Part shown: positions 25,651-33,291 of the stretch, piece by piece
How positions within the stretch are numbered: position 1 is the first letter of the stretch
Layout of the letters: the number at the start of each line of letters is the position of its first letter
Assembly: GCA_018830645.1 (NCBI GenBank)
Contig: JAHJSA010000013.1
Coordinates: 141,918-205,917, forward strand
Source of the DNA: Actinomycetota bacterium
GTDB lineage: Bacteria; Actinomycetota; Thermoleophilia; RBG-16-64-13
DNA length: 64,000 nt
Direction: 5' to 3'
Notes under the pieces: generated by a model
Databases searched by the model: none
Seen by the model: the letters and a program-made list of their open reading frames with translations, nothing else
Told to the model about the DNA's origin: nothing
Position numbers and translations under genes: made by a program

Positions 25651-26183
25651 GCCTCGACTTCCGCGAAGGCGCCGTCGAGATCTTCGGCCACCTCATCCCC
25701 AACCTCGTTGGGAATGGAGGCCTCGTCGAGGGGCTCGGGCTCGTAAGCCTCGTCTTGCAGGCGCGTCGCCGCGTCGCGCACATCCAGCTTGCCGGTGACT
25801 ACGTCAGCGATCAGGCGGGTGCGGTATTCGCGGAGGAGGCTCGAGCTTCGGCTCGCCGCATCAATGGCGCTCTGAAGTTTTGCTGCCTCAACCCCCACAG
25901 CCGCGAGAATCGCGTCCTGTTCGTCAAGACGTGGAACGCCAAGCCACAGACGGCCAAGAATCTGCATGTTGAGGCCCTGGGGAGTCGCAAAGCACAGATA
26001 GCCGAACGGCGTGTGGGTCGCCTTTGCCACCTTCTCCGCCTGGCCGAATCCCAGCCTGCCGGTGCGCTCCCACTCGAGGACCCGTTCGGGCTTCGCTCCG
26101 ACCTTCTTCGCTAGAGCGTCTTCGCTTAGCCCGGCACGCTCGCGGGCCCAGCGGAGTAGGGAAGGTTCAAGGGCAACATTCAC
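25647..26183 (-). CDS. Chimera: XRE helix-turn-helix joined to an HsdS C-terminus
   Basis: A 178-residue frame in two unrelated parts. Residues 1 to about 68 are the XRE domain typically found before ImmA/IrrE peptidases (ERAGLSEDALAKKVGAKPER, HTPFGYLCFATP). From about residue 80 it is the C-terminal coiled-coil of a type I specificity subunit ([27 protein letters not shown]) and an acidic tail. The same HsdS end, nearly identical over about 75 bases, closes the intact hsdS at 29104-29180. A deletion or recombination fusion is the simplest explanation. The target-recognition domains are absent, so it cannot specify methylation by itself. Confidence 0.8.
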   Translation of the reverse strand: MNVALEPSLLRWARERAGLSEDALAKKVGAKPERVLEWERTGRLGFGQAEKVAKATHTPFGYLCFATPQGLNMQILGRLWLGVPRLDEQDAILAAVGVEAAKLQSAIDAASRSSSLLREYRTRLIADVVTGKLDVRDAATRLQDEAYEPEPLDEASIPNEVGDEVAEDLDGAFAEVEA

Positions 26184-26291
26184 GGCACACCGCGCTGCAC
26201 AGATGGGGCGATTGGTCTAACTCACGTTCCGGAGATGATCTTATCGCTTCTCTCGGACAACAGTGGCGGTGCTATGTGGTGGTGTCGGTGG

Positions 26292-27278
26292 TCATGCCCG
26301 GCTCGGTTCGCAGAGAAAATGGGTCACGATGCGCACGAGTACGTCTTTCTCTTCGGGACGGCTTTCGGCGATCATCAGGGTCGTGGAAACCAGAGCGGCA
26401 TCCGAGATCAAGTGCTCACCGGCGGGAGTGGTCAGAACGCCGTTTCGCTCCAGGAACCAGAGAAAGAGCGCAGCGGCGATGCGCTTGTTGCCGTCCACGA
26501 AAGCATGGTTCTTGACGAGGAAGTAGAGCAGGTGGGCGGCCTTCTGCTCGAGGCTTGGATAGACGTCCGCGCCGCCGCCGGTCTGCATGACCGCACCCAA
26601 GGCGCTCGCCAGCCCTTTGTCCTTCTCCACCCCGAAGACGGCGGACTCGCCGAAACGCCCGCGCAATTGAGCGACGATACGCAGGGCTTCCTCGTAGCTC
26701 ATCATGTGAACGACCTTGCCTGTGGCGGCCGGCGCGTCCACGCGCTGATGGTCGTAGTCGTCGAGCAGGTCTAGGGCGTGGCTGTATTCGCCGACTACCC
26801 GCAACAACGCTTTCGCCTCGTCGCCGGACAGGTCGCGCCGGTTCACCGTATCGGCGATGAGCCGCACGGCCTGATTCAGGTCGCGCAGGCGGTTCTGGTT
26901 GACCGAGTAGCCCTTGAGGATATGGTCCTTCAGGACGTTCGTCGCCCAGATCCGAAACTGGGTGCCGCGCCTGGAATTGACGCGATAACCAACGGAGATG
27001 ATGGCGTCCAGGTTGAAGAACTCCACCCGGTACGTCTTGCCATCTGCGGCAGTTGTTGCATTTTTTGCAACAACTGCTTCCCGCTCCAGCTCTCCTTCCC
27101 GAAAGACGTTGCGAAGATGGCGGGAGATCACGGACTTGTCCCGGTCGAATAGCGAGGCCATCTGGTCGAGGCTCAGCCAGAGGGTCTCCCGCTCCAGCCG
27201 GACATCCAGTTCGACCGTGCCGTTCGGGGCCTGATAGAGGACTACATCCCCGCGAAAGTCATCGCTCTGGCTCGTCAT
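26292..27278 (-). CDS. RhuM-type protein with C-terminal Fic/Doc domain
   Basis: A 328-residue protein. Residues 20-150 are the RhuM/KilA-like DNA-binding part (LSLDQMASLFDRDKSVISRHLRN, GYRVNSRRGTQFRIWATNVL). Residues 200-300 are a Fic domain with the active motif HAFVDGNKRIAAALFLWF, which matches HxFxDGNKR and so should be catalytically competent for AMP or phosphate transfer. It is a frequent passenger in R-M islands and resembles a toxin fused to its own regulator. No separate antitoxin is adjacent. Confidence 0.85.
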   Translation of the reverse strand: MTSQSDDFRGDVVLYQAPNGTVELDVRLERETLWLSLDQMASLFDRDKSVISRHLRNVFREGELEREAVVAKNATTAADGKTYRVEFFNLDAIISVGYRVNSRRGTQFRIWATNVLKDHILKGYSVNQNRLRDLNQAVRLIADTVNRRDLSGDEAKALLRVVGEYSHALDLLDDYDHQRVDAPAATGKVVHMMSYEEALRIVAQLRGRFGESAVFGVEKDKGLASALGAVMQTGGGADVYPSLEQKAAHLLYFLVKNHAFVDGNKRIAAALFLWFLERNGVLTTPAGEHLISDAALVSTTLMIAESRPEEKDVLVRIVTHFLCEPSRA

Positions 27279-27390
27279 TCCAAGACCTCCTCGGGGGCCA
27301 CGCGGCTGTCGCCCACATCTTCGTGGGCGTCGGTCGGGGTGGGGGTGGTGGTCACAGGGCGCCCTCCATCAATTGCCCGTCAAACAACCG

Positions 27391-28488
27391 TCAAACAAAC
27401 GCGGCCACAGCGGCCGGCAGCTGTGGCCGGCAGTCGTCAGCAGACCACATCATGCTCAAGCAGGCCTTCAGTTCGGAGCCGGTCGGCAGCAAGGCTGATC
27501 TGGGCGGGGTGAAACGCCTCTTGCGCTCGTCCCAGGCGTATGTGGCCTGTTCTATGCTGCTCTGATCGTGAGAGTGCTCCATGCTCGCCACCCAGTGAAC
27601 GGTGGCGAGCAACTCCAGACCGAAGGGCGTCTCGAATCCCTCAACCAGCCTCGCCACGTGGCTGAAATGGGCCTGGGTCGTGGGGTGAGCCGCGAGGAAG
27701 GTGTCCGCGTCTTTGACCGCCCCGGGCACCAGCGTCAGCTGTTTGTCCGGCGCATCGCCCCCATTGGCGTAGCCTGAAACCAGATGCCCTTCGATCGCGT
27801 GCAGCACATGGCGTAGGTTCTCGGCGTAGGGCCCGTATGGGCCCTTGACAAAGCGCAGGCGAAGCGGCTCACCGGAGACCTGCAGGAAGTACATCAGCTT
27901 GTGCACCTCCAACAATGAGATGGAGGTGTCCATCAGCGCACCCAGATATCTGTCCATGAGGCCGACCAGGGCCGCCCGCCCCGCTGTCATCCGAGGCACG
28001 TTGGTCGAGCGATTGGCCCGCGCTCCAGCCGGTGCAGTACTCGGCTCGAACACCAGAACGTTCACATCGGCGAGCGCGCCTAGCGCGCCCTCGATCAGCG
28101 GACGTACGTCACGCCAATCCAGTCCGCCGAGTCCGCTCCCGAGAGGGGGTATCGCGATGGAACGAATGCCGCGAGCTTGGACTTCGGCCACAAGGGCCTC
28201 GAGCCCGTCGCGGATATCTTCGATCCGGCTCTTCCCCCGCCAGTGGCGCTTGGTCGGGAAGTTGATGATGTATCGTGGCCAAGTCAGTTCCCCCGTGTCG
28301 AACACGAACATCCGGCCCGGCTGCACCTCCCCTCTCCGGCAGGCTGCGGCATAGGCCTTGAAGTTGGCCGGATAGGCCTGCTTGAACTGCAGCGCGACGC
28401 CTCGCCCCATCACGCCCACGCAATTGACGGAGTTCACGAGGGCCTCGCATTCGGCCCGCAGTATGTCACCTCGTGCGAATGTGATCAC
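27391..28488 (-). CDS. darG: DarG-type macrodomain antitoxin
   Basis: A 365-residue protein. The N-terminal macrodomain begins ITFARGDILRAECEALVNSVNCVGVMGRGVALQ, with PPLGSGLGGLDW near residue 120; it removes ADP-ribose from DNA in the DarTG system. The C-terminal half (from about residue 170) is the DarT-binding region, with MYFLQVSGEPLRLRFVKGPYGPY. GTG 28488 is preferred because AAGGAGG lies six bases upstream and similarity begins there; ATG 28515 is an alternative. Its toxin partner darT directly upstream is broken. Confidence 0.88.
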   Translation of the reverse strand: MITFARGDILRAECEALVNSVNCVGVMGRGVALQFKQAYPANFKAYAAACRRGEVQPGRMFVFDTGELTWPRYIINFPTKRHWRGKSRIEDIRDGLEALVAEVQARGIRSIAIPPLGSGLGGLDWRDVRPLIEGALGALADVNVLVFEPSTAPAGARANRSTNVPRMTAGRAALVGLMDRYLGALMDTSISLLEVHKLMYFLQVSGEPLRLRFVKGPYGPYAENLRHVLHAIEGHLVSGYANGGDAPDKQLTLVPGAVKDADTFLAAHPTTQAHFSHVARLVEGFETPFGLELLATVHWVASMEHSHDQSSIEQATYAWDERKRRFTPPRSALLPTGSELKACLSMMWSADDCRPQLPAAVAAFV

Positions 28489-28502
28489 GGCATCCTCCTT
28501 CG

Positions 28503-28988
28503 TCAAAAGTACCATTCGGGGAGGACAGCAACTACCGGCTTGCGCCCGGCGAAGTTCAGTGCGCGCAGCACCGTCGCGCGCGTGCCGGCAGATCGGACGC
28601 CGATGCGCCTCACAAGATGTCGGGGGAAGAGGCCGTGCACCAGGAACTCCGCCTGCGTGCCTTCCTGGACCTGCTTGTCGCGGAAATCCGTGCCCTCGAT
28701 CGCCGTCCAGTCCAGCTCACCGAGCTGGTCCAGCCGGCTCCGGAACTCAGTGTAGGCCGCTCCCGCGTTGGAGAGGGCACGTAGTCACCAACGGAGTCGC
28801 CCGGATGGCACCTCACCGGCAGGGCGAGACGCCTCTCCTTGATGGTGCCCATGCCGATCACCGTCGCTGGACCACCGCGTTCGGCCATTGCCGAGTCTGA
28901 CAAAACGCCGCCGTTCGCGAGGATCGACGGTAGGTTCTCAACGTGTGTGATGTGGTAGATGCGGGGGCCGGGAAGGGGGCGGAGTCAT
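28503..28988 (-). pseudogene. darT: darT toxin gene, disrupted by frameshift and internal deletion
   Basis: Three blocks of the DNA ADP-ribosyltransferase DarT can be read on the minus strand in different frames. ATG 28988 gives MTPPPSRP, then the frame shifts to PRIYHITHVENLPSILANGG and MAERGGPATVIGMGTIKERRLA up to GDYVP (about 28777). At that point the family's central segment (beginning FYFCPRSVMLY in relatives) is missing, and the sequence continues in another frame with LSNAGAAYTEFRSRLDQLG, DFRDKQVQEGTQAEFLVHG and ends PEWYF. No full toxin can be made. The ATG overlaps the hsdS stop and the final stop overlaps the start region of darG, the usual operon layout. Confidence 0.85.
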
Positions 28989-30442
28989 GCTTCGACCTCC
29001 TCGAGGGCACCGTCGAGGACGGCGTCGCCGCCCACCTCATTGTCATCCGGGGGCCCATCGGCATCGTCCAACTGTTCCGGCTCATCGACTTCATCCGGCA
29101 GTAGCGCCGCCGCTTCGCGCACGTCGAGCTTGCCGGTGACCACGTCTGCGATCAGGCGGGTGCGGTATTCGCGGAGGAGGGCGATCTCTCTGGTGGTCCG
29201 ATGCGCCGCAATGTCTAACAAGTTAGTCTCGTGAGCAAGGTAATCGAGGATCTCACGTTGCTCCTTCAGCCCTGGCGCCAACACCCAGAATTCAACTGCG
29301 TGCGCTATATTGAACTGCTTTTGCGCCGCTCCGTACTTGACTGCGTCAATCTGACGCCTCATCACGGGAGAGTTGAACAGGTGTTCGACCCATCGAGGCT
29401 CCACCTCTCGCCCACGACGCACAATTACCATCGAAGCGCAGTTGCACGCATCCAGTTCATCGGGCACCATTGCTGCCACGCCAGGCGCACCAACGCGAAC
29501 GACAACGACATCACCCGCATGCAGTTGGCTCTTCCGAAGCATGCGATTGCTCTCAGGGCTAATCATGCGGACGTTATCCAACCTGAAGCGTCCCGGCAGT
29601 ACGTTATTCCCGAGAAGCATTGGTATACCGGCGTCCACGAAGTAGGAGGAAGGGTTCACCACAACGCCAACGGTGATCTCCGGTGATACGTACTTGAGCC
29701 GCTTCACCTCCCAATGCTCCGGCACGTCCCCCAGCCACGCCACGCCGGATGGCTTGAGTCGCACGCCGGGATCGAGGCCGCGGGTGACGGCGCGGTGGAT
29801 GATAGCCTGCTTCTGCTCCTCCAGCAGCTCGATCAGCTTCTGCTTGGCGCGGATGTAGCGGTGGATGCGGCGGTCGGCGTAGTCGAGGAAGCGGACGATG
29901 ACGGCTTGTTCGGGGAGGGGTGGGACCGCCAGAGTAAGCCGTTTCAGTTGAGCGGCGTAGATGTGGATCACAGTGAACCCCCGTCCCATGCACGCCTTCT
30001 GAAGGATCGATGGGGGCGAATCAGCAGCGTAGCCAAGGAATCTGGGCACTGTCTCACCGTTAGGACGGAAGACGATCACGTCACCACCGCAGCGTGCGCC
30101 GGACTCAATGAGGTTGACTGCGGACTTGCCAATCTCACCAACGGTCTCACCACTAGCCGCGAAGAGAACATCGCCGTACAGAATCGGGGTGTAGTGGGCA
30201 GCCCGTTCTGGCGTTACGAATGAGTCGCAGCTTCGGATGAAGAACTCACGCCGCGTATAGAGACTGCCGTACCTGACGCACGGCACTCCGGCGGGCACCT
30301 CGTCCTCCTTGCTGCCCCCGTTCCCCTTGAACAGCTGACCCATGCGGCCAATCGGCACCACTTCCCAATGCTCCGGCACCTCCCCCAGCCACGGCACGCC
30401 GGAGTCCTTCATCGCGGGATAGGACTTGAGAGCCTGAGTCAA
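28985..30442 (-). CDS. hsdS: Type I restriction enzyme specificity subunit
   Basis: A 485-residue protein with two target-recognition domains. The first starts [23 protein letters not shown]; the second repeats this as [17 protein letters not shown] near residue 230. Each TRD is followed by a helical spacer ([18 protein letters not shown] and [18 protein letters not shown]), and the end is [19 protein letters not shown] with an acidic tail. TTG 30442 follows AGGAGGT at seven bases and overlaps the Abi_2 stop (TTGA). Its 5' segment is duplicated three times upstream (31414, 32410, 33233) and its 3' segment once downstream (25647). Confidence 0.92.
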   Translation of the reverse strand: MTQALKSYPAMKDSGVPWLGEVPEHWEVVPIGRMGQLFKGNGGSKEDEVPAGVPCVRYGSLYTRREFFIRSCDSFVTPERAAHYTPILYGDVLFAASGETVGEIGKSAVNLIESGARCGGDVIVFRPNGETVPRFLGYAADSPPSILQKACMGRGFTVIHIYAAQLKRLTLAVPPLPEQAVIVRFLDYADRRIHRYIRAKQKLIELLEEQKQAIIHRAVTRGLDPGVRLKPSGVAWLGDVPEHWEVKRLKYVSPEITVGVVVNPSSYFVDAGIPMLLGNNVLPGRFRLDNVRMISPESNRMLRKSQLHAGDVVVVRVGAPGVAAMVPDELDACNCASMVIVRRGREVEPRWVEHLFNSPVMRRQIDAVKYGAAQKQFNIAHAVEFWVLAPGLKEQREILDYLAHETNLLDIAAHRTTREIALLREYRTRLIADVVTGKLDVREAAALLPDEVDEPEQLDDADGPPDDNEVGGDAVLDGALEEVEA

Positions 30443-31350
30443 CGGGCCACCTCCTGCCATATGGGCATCCGCTCCCATGCGGCGGGGAAGTCCATCGCTG
30501 CTACCTGAATTCCGTGCCGTGACAGTAAGGCTTTCAGGCGGGCGCGCCAGTGGTGATGTGGGGCGATCACGTCCATGCAGTGGAGCAGGATGACGAGGGT
30601 GTTGTGGAGCCTGCGCGAGCCGACGCGGCACTGGGCCGCAAGCCCAGCCGGCTTGTGACGTGGCAGCAGTGGCGTGATGGTGAATTCCCGATTCCACAGC
30701 CGACTGTGATGGGCGCAGAAGTTCCGCACGTGCGTAAGGTGATGCAGCCAGGATTGCAGCACCCGTTGATCCACATCGTACGCACCTGCAATCGACCGCC
30801 GGGCGGGCATGGGTCGGAGGTTGCCGTACCATCGGGAGAGTTGGCCCAGCGACATCACCTCGCACACAGCCCACACAGGTGGTAGTGCCTCGGCATAGGT
30901 GTATTTCAAGTGGCGGATGAAGGTCTCGTCGGAGCGGTTCACCTCTTTTATGAGAGCAGCCAGGTTCTGCTCCCAGTGGTGGCGATTGGACGCCAGACTG
31001 GAATCCAGATGCGCGTGGGGCCCGTGCTGGTGGGCCATCTGGTAGGCCCATTGACTGCGCGCCGACACTTCTACTCGCTCGATGGCATCCAGCATCAGGA
31101 GGCGCAGCTCACGGTCGAAGACATAGAGGTTCAGGACATCGGAAAAGCGTGTGCCAGGTACGAACCGGTGCGTGACATGATCGGCTTCGAACGGGAGCCA
31201 GTAGGCGCTGAGCCGGTAGTAGCTGAGGTGTTGTAAGTAGAACTGCGCGGTGGCTGCGTCTTCGATGATCATGCCGCGCTGCCGGAGTAGCTCAACTTGC
31301 TGGTCGTAAGTAGTGGGCGGCTTGCGGAAGGGTTGTTTCACCGACCACAC
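30439..31350 (-). CDS. Abi_2 (AbiD/AbiF) family abortive-infection protein
   Basis: A 303-residue HEPN-superfamily protein. Family features: [18 protein letters not shown] at the start, [45 protein letters not shown], and the HEPN catalytic stretch [18 protein letters not shown] near residue 222 with the R-N-x3-H core. Abi_2 proteins block phage growth, probably by RNA cleavage. GTG 31341 is an alternative start. It is preceded by a strongly structured element (31364-31410), and its stop overlaps the hsdS start. Confidence 0.88.
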   Translation of the reverse strand: MWSVKQPFRKPPTTYDQQVELLRQRGMIIEDAATAQFYLQHLSYYRLSAYWLPFEADHVTHRFVPGTRFSDVLNLYVFDRELRLLMLDAIERVEVSARSQWAYQMAHQHGPHAHLDSSLASNRHHWEQNLAALIKEVNRSDETFIRHLKYTYAEALPPVWAVCEVMSLGQLSRWYGNLRPMPARRSIAGAYDVDQRVLQSWLHHLTHVRNFCAHHSRLWNREFTITPLLPRHKPAGLAAQCRVGSRRLHNTLVILLHCMDVIAPHHHWRARLKALLSRHGIQVAAMDFPAAWERMPIWQEVAR

Positions 31351-31363
31351 CCGGAAAAGAAGT

Positions 31364-31410
31364 AACCCGCCGGTTTGAGGATACTCCGAGGAGCATAGCC
31401 TTGGCGGGTT
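31364..31410 (-). ncRNA. Structured element just upstream of abi_2 (possible ncRNA or terminator)
   Basis: AACCCGCC (31364-31371) and GGCGGGTT (31403-31410) form an 8-bp outer stem. Inside it ATACTCC and GGAGCAT form a second stem with one mismatch. U-rich tracts follow on both strands (TTTTGTT to the right, ACTTCTTTT to the left), so it could be a bidirectional terminator. It lies only 13 bases from the abi_2 start. I recall that AbiF-type HEPN toxins are reported with a structured RNA antitoxin next to the gene; whether this is one is inference. Confidence 0.45.
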
Positions 31411-31413
31411 TTG

Positions 31414-31638
31414 TTAATCACCATGATACTCGCTCCCAGGGCCGAAGCCAACGACCGCCCGCAAGAAATGACCGGCCCGCAATTCACTACCCCAGACTGC
31501 GTTGATGCAGCCATCGACCGAATCGCCCAACCGCCGCACCTCCCAATGCTCCGGCACCTCGCCCAGCCATGGCACGCCGGAGTCCTTCATCGCCGGATAG
31601 GGCTTGAGACTGTGAATCACAGCGCCACCGTCCGCCAT
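31414..31638 (-). pseudogene. Orphan hsdS 5' end, copy B
   Basis: A 74-codon frame that starts MADGGAVIHSLKPYPAMKDS and continues [20 protein letters not shown], the N-terminus of a type I specificity subunit, before losing similarity and stopping at 31414. The DNA around the start resembles the hsdS/abi_2 junction at 30442, including CCCATATGGC. Only the first 40 or so residues of the first TRD remain. Confidence 0.8.
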
Positions 31639-31639
31639 A

Positions 31640-31785
31640 TGGGCATCCTCTCTCCCTTGCCGGGGGACACTCACCACGGCTGCTTCGATGCCGTGCCATG
31701 CCGAGAGGTCTTTCACGCGGGCGTACCAACGGTGCCTGGGGCGACCACGTCCGTGCGGTGGAGCAGGATCACGGCCCAAATAGCG
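31640..31785 (-). pseudogene. 3' end fragment of a second abi_2 gene
   Basis: On the minus strand the fragments VILLHRTDVVAP and then, after a frameshift, RHRWYARVKDLSAWHGIEAA align with the end of the intact Abi_2 ([21 protein letters not shown] read as two parts, then SRHGIQVAA). It is followed directly by hsdS head copy B. This mirrors the order abi_2-hsdS of the intact pair, so the whole junction was duplicated or captured from a related locus. Confidence 0.65.
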
Positions 31786-31998
31786 CTAGGCAGCGGAGCT
31801 ACCCACGAGCACCGAGATCCGATCGTACACCTCGCGGGCGACAGATAGGGACTTCTCGGCGGCCTGCTGAGCGTGAAAGGCCGCATCCTCGGCCAACGGG
31901 GGTACCGCCGCCAGGTCGACATCCGCCGCCCTCAAGTCCTGCGCGGCCTTGGCCAGCCAGGCATATGCCTCGCCGGCCCTCGCAGGATCAAGCGGCAT
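31786..31998 (-). CDS. Truncated HEPN protein (internal deletion)
   Basis: A 70-residue frame following the MNT gene, with its ATG overlapping the MNT frame by 11 bases. It begins like a HEPN toxin (GEAYAWLAKAAQDLRAAD, EDAAFHAQQAAEKSL near residue 45) and then jumps to what looks like the last helix (AREVYDRISVL). The family is normally about 130 residues, and the central helices carrying the R-x4-6-H site are missing. It is probably inactive as an RNase; I call it a degraded toxin gene that is still open. Confidence 0.7.
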   Translation of the reverse strand: MPLDPARAGEAYAWLAKAAQDLRAADVDLAAVPPLAEDAAFHAQQAAEKSLSVAREVYDRISVLVGSSAA

Positions 31999-32335
31999 GG
32001 AGCAAACGCCCTTCCCGGAGAACCGTTCCCGGCAACGAGCTGCGCAGGTGACTAGATCGGGCGAACTGACCCTCAGTCCACACCAGAATGTCGCCGGCAG
32101 ATCTGAGCCCCCACAAGACCTGGTACGCAAGACGACTCCGTCGCTGGGCAGTTGGGGCGGAGTCGGGCACGACGACCATGATGTCGTAATCGCTGTCCGG
32201 TCCAAAATCCCCGCGGGCGCGTGAACCAAATAGGTACACGCGTAATGGGTTGTACGCATCGACGAGCCGGCGAACGATCTCCGCCAGCAACTCGTCCTGC
32301 TCGATCAAGGCAACAACTTGGTCGGATGAGCGCAT
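31988..32335 (-). CDS. MNT-type nucleotidyltransferase antitoxin
   Basis: A 115-residue minimal nucleotidyltransferase with YLFGSRARGDFGPDSDYDIMVVV, keeping the GS and DxD catalytic residues. ATG 32335 has GGAGGT nine bases upstream. It pairs with the shortened HEPN gene that follows. The antitoxin appears intact although its toxin is deleted in the middle. Confidence 0.85.
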   Translation of the reverse strand: MRSSDQVVALIEQDELLAEIVRRLVDAYNPLRVYLFGSRARGDFGPDSDYDIMVVVPDSAPTAQRRSRLAYQVLWGLRSAGDILVWTEGQFARSSHLRSSLPGTVLREGRLLHAA

Positions 32336-32409
32336 AGAGTGACCACCTCCGCGGCCTGAACGGCTCCTTAGGTACGTGCGGCCCGCGTCCGTCCCACAAC
32401 GTGCGTCTA

Positions 32410-32589
32410 TCATATAACCGCGAGTGGAGCGTCACGGGTGCGCCCCGGGGTCCTTTGTTCTGTCGCAAGGTGTGGCGATTGGCGCAAGTGAGTCCTGGCC
32501 CGCTTGGCCTCCCAATGCTCCGGTACGTCCCCCAGCCACGGCACGCCGGAGTCCTTCATCGCGGGATAGGGCTTGAGGTCGGCGGTCAT
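32410..32589 (-). pseudogene. Orphan hsdS 5' end, copy C
   Basis: A 59-codon frame that begins MTADLKPYPAMKDS, then [18 protein letters not shown], after which similarity to HsdS is lost. The DNA from about 32505 to 32575 is almost identical to the start of the intact hsdS. The ATG lies inside the end of the broken YhcG gene in another frame. Confidence 0.8.
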
Positions 32590-33232
32590 GCTCGCTGTCT
32601 TTCCGCTTGGGGCGGCCGGTCTCCAGCGGTTCGTTCATAGCGTAGAACTCGTAGAGCTTCGCCGCGAGCAGTTTCTTGTCAGGCAACTGCGTCTGGTACT
32701 CCGCGATCAGCGCTGGAGAAAGCGAGCGGCTGAGAGCGTGTTCCACCGAACCGACGAAACAGAAATCACGGCCCAGCTCGGCAAGAAATCGCCCCAGGTT
32801 GCGCAGCAGGGCTGAATGCAGGTCGGCCTCCGAATGCGCGGCGGGAATGCTCAGGAATTCGAGCGAATACGCGTCCTGAAGCAATCCTGAGCCTGCGGAT
32901 GCAGTTCTCTCAGGGTTGTTGAGAGCATTGGTGGGTTCAGCACGGTGCGCTCGAAAAGGACCGCAGTCATCTGGCGCTCAAGCTCCCGGACCGGCCACCA
33001 GTTGGCGCCGGCCACGCACAGATAGAAGTCCCGCTCTTCGACGCTCTTGGCACGGCCTATGATAAGCAGATGACTGGACCAGGGAACTTCTCTCAACAGC
33101 GTTGAGAGTTTTGGGCAGTCGTGCCACGTCTCGAAGAACTGCCTATTCGCCATAGATTCTGAGGGGAAAAGCCCCGAACTCCGGGCTGCTTCCGCTGAAC
33201 ATGGGCGGAGAGGGCTTCCGCTGTCCCGTGCC
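32590..33232 (-). pseudogene. YhcG/DUF1016-type PD-(D/E)XK nuclease gene, broken
   Basis: Blocks of the DUF1016 (YhcG) family appear in several frames. They are, in order on the minus strand: VRGFSPQNLWRI; after a frameshift RQFFETWHDCPKLSTLLREV and SHLLIIGRAKSVEERDFYL; after another shift LQDAYSLEFLSIP and LLRNLGRFLAELGRDFCFVGS; then a jump to ALSRSLSPALIAEYQTQLPD. The segment that holds the nuclease core between FVGS and ALSRSLSP is deleted, and the 5' end is replaced by hsdS head copy D. It cannot give a working nuclease. Confidence 0.75.
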
Positions 33233-33285
33233 CCCAGCCATGGCACGCCCGTGTGCTTGTAGTCCGGATAGGGTTTGAGCCGCCG
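33233..33285 (-). pseudogene. Orphan hsdS 5' end, copy D
   Basis: The minus strand reads LKPYPDYKHTGVPWLG in frame and then passes straight into the YhcG remnant. This is the shortest and most diverged copy of the specificity-subunit N-terminus (DYKHTG in place of AMKDSG). It starts seven bases after the DUF262 stop, exactly where an hsdS gene would be expected to follow. Confidence 0.7.
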
Positions 33286-33291
33286 ATCATC

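Noticed and set aside
31640..31785. A new gene encoding an Arg-rich protein of about 120 residues ending at 31414
   Set aside because: The sequence is explained as the end of a degraded abi_2 copy followed by an hsdS head.
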